This document shows positions 32,157 to 42,852 of a stretch of 64,000 bases of DNA, in pieces. The notes below the pieces were generated by a model. That model saw only the letters and a list, made by a program, of their open reading frames with translations. It was not told the origin of the DNA and ran no database searches. Every line of letters starts with the position of its first letter. Within the stretch, counting starts at the first letter, position 1. A program made the translations under genes and the position numbers. The DNA comes from an uncultured Clostridia bacterium (GTDB taxonomy: Bacteria; Bacillota; Clostridia; Christensenellales; Borkfalkiaceae): positions 1 to 64,000 of the forward strand of contig CANQNO010000006.1 in NCBI GenBank assembly GCA_947625245.1. Reading direction: 5' to 3'.

Positions 32157-33274
32157 TGGCGGGAATTTACGTGCATATTCCCTTTTGCAAGGCAAAATGC
32201 CGCTATTGCGACTTTGCCTCCTTTCCCGAAAAGCTATATCTTGCCGAAAGCTATATGGCGTGCGTTTACCGCGAAATGGCTATGCGCAAAGAGGAGCTTA
32301 AAGGATATAACTTCGACACCCTCTACATAGGCGGGGGAACGCCCTCCGTGGTGGACGAAAATTATATTGCAATGCTCGTCGCGGCGGCAAAGAAGAATTT
32401 TTCTCTCTCCCCGTCCGCCGAAATCACCATAGAGATAAACCCCGGCACCGTAAGCGCGGGAAAGATAGACCTGTATTCAAAGTGCGGCATAAACCGCTTT
32501 TCGGTGGGCTTGCAGACGGCAATCGACAGCCAGCTTGCCGAAATAGGCAGAATTCACACCCTCAACCAATTTGTGACCTGCGCAAAACTTTTAAAGGGCA
32601 AAAATTTTTCGGTAGACGTCATGATAGGTTTAAAGGGTCAGACTCCGGACGACGTGATAAAGACCATAGAGGTCGCCGCGGCTTTCGGCGCAAGCCATAT
32701 TTCCATGTACGCCCTCTCGCCCGAAGACGGTACGCCTATTTATACGGACTACCTCAACGGCGAACTGCCCGACGCGGACGAAGTGGCAGACATGTATGCG
32801 GCGGGTTATAAAAAGCTGGAAGAGCTGGGCTTTCACCGTTACGAAGTCTCCAACTTCGCCAAAAAGGGAAAGGAGAGCCGCCATAACCTCAACTATTGGA
32901 AGAGGGGCGAATACATAGGCTTCGGGGTATCGGCGTCGTCGCATATAGGCAACGTGCGGTTTACCAATACTTTCGGTTTGGACGAGTATTTCAAATGCCT
33001 GCTTTCGGGCAACCTTGCCGTCGTCGACCGCGAAACGGTGGACAAAGACGGGCAGGAAGAGGAATTCATAATGCTCGCCCTGCGCACGTCGGCGGGGATA
33101 GACAGGGAAGAATACACCCGGCTTTTCGGCAAGGACTTCATTTCGGAGTATAAAGACGCGATAAATAAAATGAACGGGTATATCGAGGTCACCCCGCGGC
33201 GTATAAAAATAAAGGACGAATATCTGTTCGTGCAAAATACGATAATAATAGAATTTTTAAGGAACCGGTTATGA
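32156..33274 (+). CDS. hemW: HemW-type radical SAM protein
   Basis: 372 residues. VHIPFCKAKCRYCDF holds the CxxxCxxC cluster motif, followed by LYIGGGTPS, E-I-N-P-G-T and the C-terminal HemN domain (EVSNFAKKGKESRHNLNYWKRGEYIGFG). HemW is a haem chaperone rather than a coproporphyrinogen oxidase. ATG 32156 gives the standard MAGIYVHIPF start. Overlaps the GNAT gene by ATGA. Confidence 0.92.
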   Translation: MAGIYVHIPFCKAKCRYCDFASFPEKLYLAESYMACVYREMAMRKEELKGYNFDTLYIGGGTPSVVDENYIAMLVAAAKKNFSLSPSAEITIEINPGTVSAGKIDLYSKCGINRFSVGLQTAIDSQLAEIGRIHTLNQFVTCAKLLKGKNFSVDVMIGLKGQTPDDVIKTIEVAAAFGASHISMYALSPEDGTPIYTDYLNGELPDADEVADMYAAGYKKLEELGFHRYEVSNFAKKGKESRHNLNYWKRGEYIGFGVSASSHIGNVRFTNTFGLDEYFKCLLSGNLAVVDRETVDKDGQEEEFIMLALRTSAGIDREEYTRLFGKDFISEYKDAINKMNGYIEVTPRRIKIKDEYLFVQNTIIIEFLRNRL

Positions 33275-33780
33275 AATTTTCTTACGCGCCGTCGCGCATA
33301 AACCAACTCGAAGAAATAATGAAAATATACTCCTCGGCACAGCAGTTTATGGAATCTCTCGGCAACCCGCAGTGGGGTAAGGGATTTTTGGAAGAACACG
33401 ACATACGCGAGGGGATTTTGGGCGGAGTGCTGTATTCCGTGAACGTGGGGAAAGAAGTCGCCGCGGTGTTTTCCCTTTTAAACTTTGACGAAAACTACGT
33501 GGAGATCGACGGGAAATGGCTTACGGAAGGCAATTATCTTGCCGTGCACCGCGTTGCGGTCGCCGAAAAATTCAGAAGGACGGGCGCCGCCATGTACGTT
33601 CTTATGGAAGCCGCGCCCGAAATAGCCAAAAAGCGCGGGCGTACCAGCCTTAGGATAGACACGCACATAAAAAACGGACCCATGCTTGCGCTTTTGGAAA
33701 AGCTGCAATTCAGCCGCTGCGGCACGGTTACATTGCTCCGCGACGGCTCTTCGCGCGTGGCGTTCGAAAAAATTTTATGA
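33271..33780 (+). CDS. GNAT-family N-acetyltransferase
   Basis: 169 residues. The acetyl-CoA site is seen as V-H-R-V-A-V-A-E-K-F-R-R-T-G-A-A-M, with NGPMLALLEKLQFSRCG as the late GNAT motif. Residues 30-45 (LGNPQWGKGF) recall small GNATs annotated as RimI-like. Substrate unknown. Last gene of the lepA unit. Confidence 0.82.
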   Translation: MKFSYAPSRINQLEEIMKIYSSAQQFMESLGNPQWGKGFLEEHDIREGILGGVLYSVNVGKEVAAVFSLLNFDENYVEIDGKWLTEGNYLAVHRVAVAEKFRRTGAAMYVLMEAAPEIAKKRGRTSLRIDTHIKNGPMLALLEKLQFSRCGTVTLLRDGSSRVAFEKIL

Positions 33781-33803
33781 TCAAATTTAAAATTTTAAAA
33801 ATT

Positions 33804-33833
33804 AAAGCGCGGCTTTTTTTAAAGCCGCGCTTT
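33804..33833. terminator. Terminator between convergent genes
   Basis: Perfect 13-bp arms 33804-33816 and 33821-33833 with T4 loop and A/T-rich ends. Confidence 0.85.
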
Positions 33834-33848
33834 TGCATTATTGGGGTT

Positions 33849-34499
33849 TTAAGCGGGGAGTTTTTTGTGCGAGATGACCTTGCCGCTCGTCCCGTCCAGG
33901 AGATATGCCGAAACGTTTTTCTCCCTGTCGCATACGCCCACGTAATAATAGCACCCGTCGTCGTACAAAAGCCGCACGTAAATTTCTCCGCCGAACCCAT
34001 TTTTACGGGTCAGGCTTTTAAACAGCTCCCCGTCGTATTCCGCGGCAAAGCGCACCGCGTCGCCGCAACTTATGGTGTCTTTCCCCGCCACGTTCAATGC
34101 GCGGAAAGTTTTTTCTTTTCCGTCAAAGGTAAGCGTTACGTCAACGCCGTCCGCCGAAAACGGCTCTGCGGAAAATGTAAGGGTAAACCTTTTGTTTACC
34201 GCTTCGTAGTTCATCTCTCCCGAAAAATTTCCCACCTTTGCTTCAAGGGTTTCGGGCGGAACGGGGAAAGAGGCAAAAATTTCGGCAAGACTGCACGGCT
34301 CGCCGCATATCCCGTCAGAGACATACGGCTGTTCCCGCTCCGTGCAGTAAATTTTAAAATCTATTTCGTCGTCCGAATACAAATAAATCTCGCTTCTCTT
34401 TTCCGAAATGAATTTTGTGTAATCAATTTGGGAAGAGCAAGCCGAAAGCCCCGCAATCGCGGTCGCCGCAAACAGCGCGGCTATAATAAAACGTTTCAT
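33849..34499 (-). CDS. Uncharacterised lipoprotein
   Basis: 216 residues. Signal peptide MKRFIIAALFAATAIAG with lipobox LSAC. The mature part is mostly predicted beta strand and has four further cysteines (Y-C-T-E, I-C-G-E-P-C, V-C-D). No family recognised. Exported and membrane-anchored; stands alone. Confidence 0.75.
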   Translation of the reverse strand: MKRFIIAALFAATAIAGLSACSSQIDYTKFISEKRSEIYLYSDDEIDFKIYCTEREQPYVSDGICGEPCSLAEIFASFPVPPETLEAKVGNFSGEMNYEAVNKRFTLTFSAEPFSADGVDVTLTFDGKEKTFRALNVAGKDTISCGDAVRFAAEYDGELFKSLTRKNGFGGEIYVRLLYDDGCYYYVGVCDREKNVSAYLLDGTSGKVISHKKLPA

Positions 34500-34627
34500 A
34501 GGCTATTTATATTAAAACCGCACACCGCTTTATGATAAAAAATTTTGCCGCGCGCCCGTATGTTAACCCCGACCATATGATAATGAAATATAAATTTTAA
34601 TTATTTAGTTGCTTTTTCCGTGCGGCT

Positions 34628-36776
<2,149 letters not shown>

Positions 36777-36786
36777 TTTAAATTGT

Positions 36787-36811
36787 AAGGCGCAAGCGCG
36801 GCTTGCGCCTT
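36787..36811 (+). terminator. Hairpin between guaB and guaA
   Basis: 11-bp arms 36787-36797 and 36801-36811 with a 3-nt loop and no T run. More likely an mRNA-processing or partial attenuation structure than a full terminator. Confidence 0.45.
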
Positions 36812-36835
36812 AATTCGGATAAAAGAGAGGAATAT

Positions 36836-38368
36836 ATGCTCCATCAAAAAGTATTAGTGCTCGATTTCGGCGGGCAGTACAACCAACTTATTGCAAGAAG
36901 AGTGCGCGAGCTGGGCGTATTTTGCGACCTTAAACCCTGCGAGACCACGGTGGAAAAAATCAGGGAATATAACCCCATAGGTATTATTTTTACGGGCGGG
37001 CCCAACAGCGTTTACGAAGAGGGCAGCCCCAAAATCGACCCGCGCGTATTCGCTTTGGGCATACCCGTTTTGGGGATTTGCTACGGCTGCCAGCTTACCG
37101 CGCATATCCTCGGCGGAAAAGTCGGGCGCGCGGATACCTCCGAATACGGCAAAGCCGAAGTTAAATATTATCCTTCGCCGCTCACCGAAAACATACCCCG
37201 AAAATCGGTCTGCTGGATGAGCCACACCGACAGGATAACGGGGCTGCCCGAAGGGTTTGAAAAGATAGCCGAGAGCGATAATTGCCCGTATGCGGCTTTC
37301 GGGAACGAAGAGCGCAAAATTTACGGCGTACAGTTCCACCCCGAAGTCAACCATACCCAATACGGCATGCAGATACTTAAAAATTTCCTCTATAACATCT
37401 GCGGCGCGGCGGGAGACTGGACAATGTCCAACTTCGTTGCGGGCAAAATCGAGGAATTAAAGAGGAAGATAGGCAACAGAAAGGTGCTCTGCGCAATGTC
37501 GGGCGGAGTGGATTCCGCGGTTGCCGCAACCCTCGTGCATAAAGCCGCGGGGAACAACCTCACCTGCGTTTTCGTAGACCACGGGCTTTTGCGCAAATAC
37601 GAAGCGGACGAAGTTATGAAAGTATTCCGCGACGGGCTGAAAATGAACCTCATTAAAGTCGACGCTGGCAAAATATTCCTCGAAAAATTAAAGGGCGTCG
37701 CCGACCCCGAAAGAAAGAGAAAGATAATAGGCGAAGAGTTTATTCGCGCCTTCGAAGCCGAAAGCAAAAAGATAGGCAAGGTGGATTTTTTGGTACAGGG
37801 CACCATATATCCCGACGTCATCGAGAGCGGCAAGGGCAAGAGCGCGGTAATAAAGAGCCATCACAACGTAGGCGGACTTCCCGACGTGGTGGACTTCGAA
37901 GAGATTATAGAGCCGCTGCGCGACTTGTTTAAGGACGAGGTGCGCAAAGTCGGCTTCGAGCTGGGCTTGCCCAAATCGGTGGTTATGCGCCAGCCTTTCC
38001 CGGGGCCGGGGCTTGCCATAAGAATTATGGGCGAAGTCACCGAAGAAAAGCTCGAAACCCTGCGCGACAGCGACTATATATTGCGCGAAGAAATTGCAAA
38101 GGCGGGGCTCGACGGCGAAATATGGCAATACTTCACCGTAATCACCAACAGCAAAACGGTGGGCGTACAGGGCGATTTCAGGACGTACGAAAACGTGATA
38201 GCCATCCGCGCCGTGACCTCTCTCGACGCAATGACGGCGGATTGGGCGAGAATTCCGTACGACGTGCTCGAAACTATTTCCAACCGCATATCCAACGAAG
38301 TGAAACATGCCAACAGGGTGGTTTACGATATCACTTCCAAACCCCCCGCGACAATAGAATGGGAGTGA
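36836..38368 (+). CDS. guaA: GMP synthase (glutamine-hydrolysing)
   Basis: 510 residues. Class I glutamine amidotransferase domain with G-I-C-Y-G-C-Q-L and the H-P-E triad part, then the ATP-pyrophosphatase domain ([10 protein letters not shown]) and the dimerisation domain ending [18 protein letters not shown] supports ATG 36836. Converts XMP to GMP after GuaB. Confidence 0.97.
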   Translation: MLHQKVLVLDFGGQYNQLIARRVRELGVFCDLKPCETTVEKIREYNPIGIIFTGGPNSVYEEGSPKIDPRVFALGIPVLGICYGCQLTAHILGGKVGRADTSEYGKAEVKYYPSPLTENIPRKSVCWMSHTDRITGLPEGFEKIAESDNCPYAAFGNEERKIYGVQFHPEVNHTQYGMQILKNFLYNICGAAGDWTMSNFVAGKIEELKRKIGNRKVLCAMSGGVDSAVAATLVHKAAGNNLTCVFVDHGLLRKYEADEVMKVFRDGLKMNLIKVDAGKIFLEKLKGVADPERKRKIIGEEFIRAFEAESKKIGKVDFLVQGTIYPDVIESGKGKSAVIKSHHNVGGLPDVVDFEEIIEPLRDLFKDEVRKVGFELGLPKSVVMRQPFPGPGLAIRIMGEVTEEKLETLRDSDYILREEIAKAGLDGEIWQYFTVITNSKTVGVQGDFRTYENVIAIRAVTSLDAMTADWARIPYDVLETISNRISNEVKHANRVVYDITSKPPATIEWE

Positions 38369-38383
38369 AAAAGGAGAGTTGCC

Positions 38384-39010
38384 ATGAAAATAATTACCGT
38401 AAGCCGTGAATTCGGAAGCGGCGGCAGGGAGCTCGGCAAGCGTCTTGCCGACGTTTTGGGGTTCGGTTATTACGACAAAGAGATAATAACCGCGATAGCC
38501 GCCAACAAAGGTCTGGACGAAAGATACGTGGAAAAAGCTCTCGACAGCAACTACGTACAAACTTTTTCCTTTACGTACGGCAATACGTTCGGCGTAATTC
38601 CTTCCTTGCAGGCGCAAAAAACCGAACTGTTTCTCGAGCAGAAGCGTGTGATAGAAAAGATAGGGCAGGCGGGCAAGGACTGCGTTATAGTAGGGCGTAA
38701 CGCCGACGTGATTTTAAAGGAGTTTAACCCTTTCAACATTTTCGTGTGCGCAGATATGGAAGCCAAAATAAGGCGGTGCGCGGCGCGCGCACCCGAAGGT
38801 GAAAACCTTTCGCGCAAACAGATAATAAAAAACATAAAGAGCATTGACAAGAGCCGTGCGCAGATACGCGAATTCATGGCGGATTCAAAGTGGGGTTCTT
38901 CTTCCACATATCATCTTACGGTGAACACTACGGATTGGAACATAAAAGAACTTTCTCTCGTGCTTGCGGAATTTATACAATGCTGGTATAAAAGGTCAAA
39001 AAATTCCTGA
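38384..39010 (+). CDS. Cytidylate kinase-like family protein
   Basis: 208 residues. P-loop SREFGSGGRELGKRLAD and G-R-N-A-D; the fold is that of nucleoside monophosphate kinases, but it belongs to the divergent cytidylate-kinase-2 group whose substrate is not established. AGGAG lies before the ATG, 15 bp after guaA, so it is probably in the guaBA operon. Confidence 0.85.
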   Translation: MKIITVSREFGSGGRELGKRLADVLGFGYYDKEIITAIAANKGLDERYVEKALDSNYVQTFSFTYGNTFGVIPSLQAQKTELFLEQKRVIEKIGQAGKDCVIVGRNADVILKEFNPFNIFVCADMEAKIRRCAARAPEGENLSRKQIIKNIKSIDKSRAQIREFMADSKWGSSSTYHLTVNTTDWNIKELSLVLAEFIQCWYKRSKNS

Positions 39011-39019
39011 AATTTTTTT

Positions 39020-39047
39020 CAACGGGCACTGCGCCCGTTGATTTTTT
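39020..39047 (+). terminator. Terminator after the cmk-like gene
   Basis: 8-bp arms 39020-39027 and 39033-39040, then ATTTTTTT. Confidence 0.85.
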
Positions 39048-39057
39048 TATTTTACCG

Positions 39058-39086
39058 TTGATTTTTGGCATGCGGTGTGATATACT
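39058..39086 (+). promoter_or_regulatory. Promoter of the helD-like gene
   Basis: TTGATT (39058-39063), a 17-bp spacer and TATACT (39081-39086) with TGA extension. Confidence 0.7.
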
Positions 39087-39128
39087 TTGTAAATAAACCC
39101 TTAAAGGCGCGGAATACCCGACGGAACG

Positions 39129-41507
39129 ATGAATAAACTCGAAGAAGCCGAAAATTTAATAAAACCCGCCAAAGAACCCACAAAACAGTTTTTTTGCGAT
39201 CTTCTGGACGAAGAAAAACAGCGCGATTACGAGGACAGGCATATTCTTGCCGTAAAAGTAATGCTCAAAGCGCTGTATATCGTCAAGCTCAAAAAAGCCT
39301 CCGAAGCCGCCCGCGCCGAAAAACAGGAAATACTTTCTTCCTCCGATTACAACGCCGAATCGTATAAGCGCGTGCTCGCGCTTAATTCTGAAATTACCCG
39401 CCTTAAAAAGAAAACAGACAGCTATAAACCCTTTTTCGCCGAACCCTATTTTGCAAGGATGGATCTTACCGACCCGTCCGAGGGATACAATTCGTATTAT
39501 ATAGGCAAGCGCGGCGACGCGGGGCTGGAAATTGTGGATTGGCGCGCTCCCCTCGCGCAGAAATACTACCAGAAGAGCCGCACGGCGTTCAACATAAACG
39601 GTTATGACTACAAGCTTATTCTCCGCCGCTCCGTCCGCACCGACAACGGCAAGGTGATAGATTTCAAAAACGAATATCTTAACCTTTCGGACTTTTTGAC
39701 CAAAGAGGAGATAGGCGGCAGGGACGAAGCGCTCATTTTCGACCCCTTTTTAAAGGAGATCTTAAAGAGCCGCAAAGAGAAAGAGGAAATCACCGACATA
39801 ATAGAGACTATACAGGAGAAGCAGTACGAAATAATAACCCTGCCCGAAGAGTCGCGCTTCGTATTGCAAGGGGTTGCGGGAAGCGGCAAAACGATGGTAA
39901 TGCTGCACAGGCTGTCGTATATAATGTACAACAACGACGCCATACGTAATTCCGACGTGCTTGTAATCACTCCTTCCGACTCCTTCAACGCATTTATAGA
40001 CGAGCTTTCCGCCGTACTCGAACTCGAAAAGGTAAAAACCTGCACCCTCGACAACTATTTCATAGCCATGCTCAAAAACGCGGGGGTGGACATAGCGGGA
40101 AAGACGGATATGAACGCCGAAGTGCCCGAAGAGTATTTAAAATATATATATTCGGGCGGCTTTGCGGGCGACGTCACCAAAAAACTTGCCAAAATTTATG
40201 ACGGCATTTACGGCATGTTCAATTCGGACGACGCCAAGGACACGGTAGAACATATTATATCCGTGTGCGAAAAGCAGGTTGCCCGTTACGAAAAGATAAA
40301 AAACGCAAGCCTGCGCGTAAGGCGCTGCGTTTTGGGCGAAATAAAGGAAAAGCCCGACGGCGGGCTGTACTATACAAAACAATTCAGATACATGTTCAAC
40401 TGCGTGCTCGACGTGGCGGAATTTTTGCGGCTTTCGGGAGAGGACGCAAGGATGAAGGGATACGCCTTTTTTTACAGGCAGTTTTTGTCCTTTTACAAGT
40501 CGGTAAGATTTTTAAGGCGCTATTCGGGCAAGATATGCCGCGCCGCAACAGAGGATCTTTCGGCGTTAAAGGAGATTCTTACGCGCGAAGCCGCCGACCT
40601 CAGACGCTATAAAACGAGAATCGGCGACGCCGAAGTGCTCACCTATTCGGAGGGAGTGGAAAAGCGCGAAAAGCTGATAGCGGAAACAGAGGAGATCTCT
40701 GCGGCGGCGGAGGAAATATTGGGCGGCTTTTCGGCGATATGCGAATTTGCCGACGTGATACGCGGCGACGAGGCGCTGGTTGCCGTGGGCAAGTGCGAAA
40801 ACACCGCCGACGTCCTAAGATTTTTCTACAGGGAAACGGTTAAAAAATACAAGGCGCGCTTCGGCGTGTCCGCAAAGACCCTGATAAAGAGCGACCCCTT
40901 TTCGCTGTGTTTCATCTTGTCAAAGCTCGGTTACGACCTTTCCCCCAAATACGCGTTCATATTCGTGGACGAGGCGCAGGACGTCTCCCCCGCCGAATAC
41001 GGCATATTGCGCGCGGTCAACGACAGGGCGGTGCTCAACGTTTTCGGCGATTTAAAGCAGAATATCACCGAATACCGCGGCATAAAGGATTGGCGCGAAT
41101 TGGGGCTCGACGTTTTGGAACTCAATCTCAACTACCGCAACACTAACCAGATCGTGGACTACGTTTCCGGACGTCTGGGGATTGAGATGAAGTCTATAGG
41201 GCTTGACGGCAACGACGTAAAATTCATAGAAAAGCGCGCCGTAACGGGGTTTCTCTCCAAAACCACGGGCTTAAAAGCCGTGATCTGCTCCGAAAAGAAC
41301 TTCGAAAAACTTAAAAAGAAGAGTTACAACCTGCCATGTTTTACGGGCAAAATTTCAAAAAATAAAATAAACCTTATGACGGTTTACCAGAGCAAGGGTC
41401 TGGAATTCACTTCCGTTGCCGTCGCCGACGAGGATATGACCGATAACGAAAAGTACATTGCCTACACCCGCGCTTTAAAGGAACTTGCCATAATCAAAAA
41501 AGTTTAA
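39129..41507 (+). CDS. helD: HelD-type RNA polymerase recycling helicase
   Basis: 792 residues. The N-terminal region is a charged coiled coil, then PYFARMDL..YYIGKRG..IVDWRAPLAQKYY, the hallmark of HelD. UvrD-like helicase motifs follow: Walker A GVAGSGKTMVMLHR, VDEAQDVSPAE, LNLNYRNTNQIVDYV and MTVYQSKGLEF. HelD removes stalled RNA polymerase from DNA and helps recycle it. Single-gene unit with its own promoter and terminator. No strong Shine-Dalgarno. Confidence 0.9.
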   Translation: MNKLEEAENLIKPAKEPTKQFFCDLLDEEKQRDYEDRHILAVKVMLKALYIVKLKKASEAARAEKQEILSSSDYNAESYKRVLALNSEITRLKKKTDSYKPFFAEPYFARMDLTDPSEGYNSYYIGKRGDAGLEIVDWRAPLAQKYYQKSRTAFNINGYDYKLILRRSVRTDNGKVIDFKNEYLNLSDFLTKEEIGGRDEALIFDPFLKEILKSRKEKEEITDIIETIQEKQYEIITLPEESRFVLQGVAGSGKTMVMLHRLSYIMYNNDAIRNSDVLVITPSDSFNAFIDELSAVLELEKVKTCTLDNYFIAMLKNAGVDIAGKTDMNAEVPEEYLKYIYSGGFAGDVTKKLAKIYDGIYGMFNSDDAKDTVEHIISVCEKQVARYEKIKNASLRVRRCVLGEIKEKPDGGLYYTKQFRYMFNCVLDVAEFLRLSGEDARMKGYAFFYRQFLSFYKSVRFLRRYSGKICRAATEDLSALKEILTREAADLRRYKTRIGDAEVLTYSEGVEKREKLIAETEEISAAAEEILGGFSAICEFADVIRGDEALVAVGKCENTADVLRFFYRETVKKYKARFGVSAKTLIKSDPFSLCFILSKLGYDLSPKYAFIFVDEAQDVSPAEYGILRAVNDRAVLNVFGDLKQNITEYRGIKDWRELGLDVLELNLNYRNTNQIVDYVSGRLGIEMKSIGLDGNDVKFIEKRAVTGFLSKTTGLKAVICSEKNFEKLKKKSYNLPCFTGKISKNKINLMTVYQSKGLEFTSVAVADEDMTDNEKYIAYTRALKELAIIKKV

Positions 41508-41514
41508 ACGGTAT

Positions 41515-41556
41515 AAAAAATGCGGCTGCGTTTTAATAACGCAGCCGCATTTTTTT
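41515..41556. terminator. Bidirectional terminator between helD and the DUF4190 gene
   Basis: Perfect 18-bp arms 41515-41532 and 41538-41555 with A6/T8 ends and a 5-nt loop. Confidence 0.9.
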
Positions 41557-41566
41557 TGGCTTCGGG

Positions 41567-41950
41567 TCAAACAACCGCCAACGAAGCACATGCGCTTGCC
41601 ATCATGGAAATGAGCAAAATGCCCGGTACAAATCCCAAAAGCGACAGCACAAGTCCCGCAATTGCCATACCGCGCCCTTTTCCGTGAACAGAACCTGCCT
41701 TTATAATACCCACAATGCTCAAAATAAAGCCGAGCAGTTGCAGTATAAAGGCAATCGAAAAGAACAAACCGATAATCGACAGCACAAAGCCTGCCGTAGC
41801 CGAGCCGTTGGATTCGGTGACAGGCGATGTTACCACAATCTGCTGTTGCGGCTGTGAGTAATAGGGCTGCTGCACGGTTTGCGATGCGCCGCAGTGGGGG
41901 CATACCGTCTGTCCTTCAGGAATTTCTTTTCCGCATTTGTTGCAATACAT
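41567..41950 (-). CDS. Zinc-ribbon plus DUF4190 membrane protein
   Basis: 127 residues. Starts with a zinc ribbon (CNKCGKEIPEG..VCPHCG), a Gln/Pro/Tyr-rich linker, then two membrane helices of the DUF4190 type (SATAGFVLSIIGLFF, GMAIAGLVLSLLGFVPG). Function unknown; such proteins are common in Firmicutes envelopes. AGGAG lies 7 bp before ATG 41950. The promoter carries the palindrome shared with the lipoprotein promoter at 42314, so the gene is probably controlled by the adjacent XRE regulator. Confidence 0.82.
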   Translation of the reverse strand: MYCNKCGKEIPEGQTVCPHCGASQTVQQPYYSQPQQQIVVTSPVTESNGSATAGFVLSIIGLFFSIAFILQLLGFILSIVGIIKAGSVHGKGRGMAIAGLVLSLLGFVPGILLISMMASACASLAVV

Positions 41951-41980
41951 ACATATCTCCTTTTGTGTAGCGTTAGTTAT

Positions 41981-42009
41981 ATTATATGTGCAACGCACAT
42001 ATTTGTCAA
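41981..42009 (-). promoter_or_regulatory. DUF4190-gene promoter
   Basis: Minus strand: TTGACA (42009-42004), a 17-bp spacer, then TATAAT (41986-41981). Both boxes are perfect matches. The spacer is filled by the 19-bp palindrome at 41984-42002. Confidence 0.85.
41984..42002. promoter_or_regulatory. Operator 1 of the XRE regulon
   Basis: ATATGTGC-AAC-GCACATAT, perfect 8-bp arms, overlapping the -10 box and filling the spacer of the DUF4190-gene promoter. Also close to the divergent regulator gene, so it may autoregulate. Confidence 0.7.
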
Positions 42010-42029
42010 ATGTTTCGTCATAATTTAAG

Positions 42030-42035
42030 TATACT
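42030..42035 (+). promoter_or_regulatory. -10 box of the leaderless XRE regulator gene
   Basis: TATACT ends six bases (TTTTTT) before the ATG at 42042, so transcription probably starts on the A of the ATG. No good -35 at 17 bp; TTGTCA (42003) is 21 bp away. Confidence 0.45.
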
Positions 42036-42041
42036 TTTTTT

Positions 42042-42245
42042 ATGGAATTTGGGGAGAGATTTAAAAGTTTGCGGTTGCAGAACGGGTATACCCAGTTGCA
42101 AGTCGCGCAGATTTTGGGAATAAAACAGTCTAACATAAGCGATTGGGAGAACAACGTTTCCCGACCCGAGTATGAAAATCTCATAGCGTTGGCGCGTTTG
42201 TACGACGAAACGCTCGAATCCCTTCTCGGCATAGATTTATCTTAA
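42042..42245 (+). CDS. Small XRE-family transcriptional regulator
   Basis: 67 residues, a single helix-turn-helix domain (RLQNGYTQLQVAQILGIKQSNISDWENN) with the SinR-like tail ARLYDETLESLLGI and no sensor domain. It lies between two promoters, one divergent (DUF4190 gene) and one downstream (lipoprotein), that share a palindrome in the spacer. I infer that it binds both as a dimer. No Shine-Dalgarno precedes the ATG, consistent with a leaderless mRNA. Confidence 0.85.
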   Translation: MEFGERFKSLRLQNGYTQLQVAQILGIKQSNISDWENNVSRPEYENLIALARLYDETLESLLGIDLS

Positions 42246-42260
42246 AAAAATAACGTTGTG

Positions 42261-42288
42261 CCCGCGGGTCTTGCCTGCGGGTTTTTTT
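42261..42288 (+). terminator. Terminator after the XRE regulator
   Basis: CCCGC (42261-42265) pairs with GCGGG (42277-42281), followed by T7. Confidence 0.75.
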
Positions 42289-42313
42289 ATATTTAAAAAA
42301 CCTGTAAAATTGC

Positions 42314-42342
42314 TTGACAAATATGTGCAATACACATATAAT
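42314..42342 (+). promoter_or_regulatory. Lipoprotein-gene promoter of the XRE regulon
   Basis: TTGACA (42314-42319), a 17-bp spacer and TATAAT (42337-42342). Same architecture and almost the same spacer sequence as the promoter at 41981-42009. Confidence 0.85.
42321..42339. promoter_or_regulatory. Operator 2 of the XRE regulon
   Basis: ATATGTG-CAATA-CACATAT. It matches operator 1 in both outer 7-bp arms and in position relative to -35 and -10; only the centre differs. Confidence 0.7.
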
Positions 42343-42370
42343 TTTATTATAAAATATTTTTGGAGGAAAT

Positions 42371-42772
42371 ATGACAAAAAAATTGGTTTTACTTATACCT
42401 GCAGTGGCGCTATTATTGTTTACGGTGGTTTTTTCGGCGGGTTGTAATTTTTTCGGGGTCAACGGCGAATATTATCTTTATGAAAACAACGAACTTAATA
42501 CAGACGTTTATATTAAACTTAGTAACGGAAAGTGGAGCAGTTCGGGGTTGGAAATGTCGTACTCTTTATTCGGCGGCGATGATATCGAAATTAATTCGGG
42601 TACATATCAAATTTCCAACGGATTAATCAGTTTTACAAGCGACTATATCCCTGAATACGGAACGACTATGCTTGTTTCATCCAACGGTTTCTGCGACCGC
42701 GGAGGACTTGAATTCCGTGGAAAATCGTTTTATAAAAAAGGCAGGCAGCGCGAAAGCGTAAGAGGAAGTTAA
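42371..42772 (+). CDS. Small lipoprotein under XRE control
   Basis: 133 residues. Signal peptide with lipobox S-A-G-C (Cys25). The mature part starts NGEYYLYENN..TDVYIKLSNGKW and is probably all beta. The motif G-x-Y-Y-L..N-N..Y-I-x-L..G also occurs in the very large lipoprotein at 61198 (GKYYLGNNPQVGAYIELNTDG), so both may share a repeated envelope domain. GGAGG precedes the ATG. Ends with a basic tail KKGRQRESVRGS. Function unknown. Confidence 0.78.
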   Translation: MTKKLVLLIPAVALLLFTVVFSAGCNFFGVNGEYYLYENNELNTDVYIKLSNGKWSSSGLEMSYSLFGGDDIEINSGTYQISNGLISFTSDYIPEYGTTMLVSSNGFCDRGGLEFRGKSFYKKGRQRESVRGS

Positions 42773-42785
42773 AAAAATAAAAAAC

Positions 42786-42825
42786 AAAGCGGCGGCGGGC
42801 GCAAATACGCGCCCGCCGCCGCTTT
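42786..42825. terminator. Terminator between lipoprotein and dapB
   Basis: Perfect 17-bp arms 42786-42802 and 42809-42825 with a 6-nt loop. Confidence 0.85.
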
Positions 42826-42852
42826 AACTTTTTTACGGCTTATATTTAACTG

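Noticed and set aside
37688..38617. Minus-strand open frame of 309 codons antisense to guaA
   Set aside because: Antisense to guaA and the next gene with no recognisable domain or ribosome-binding site.
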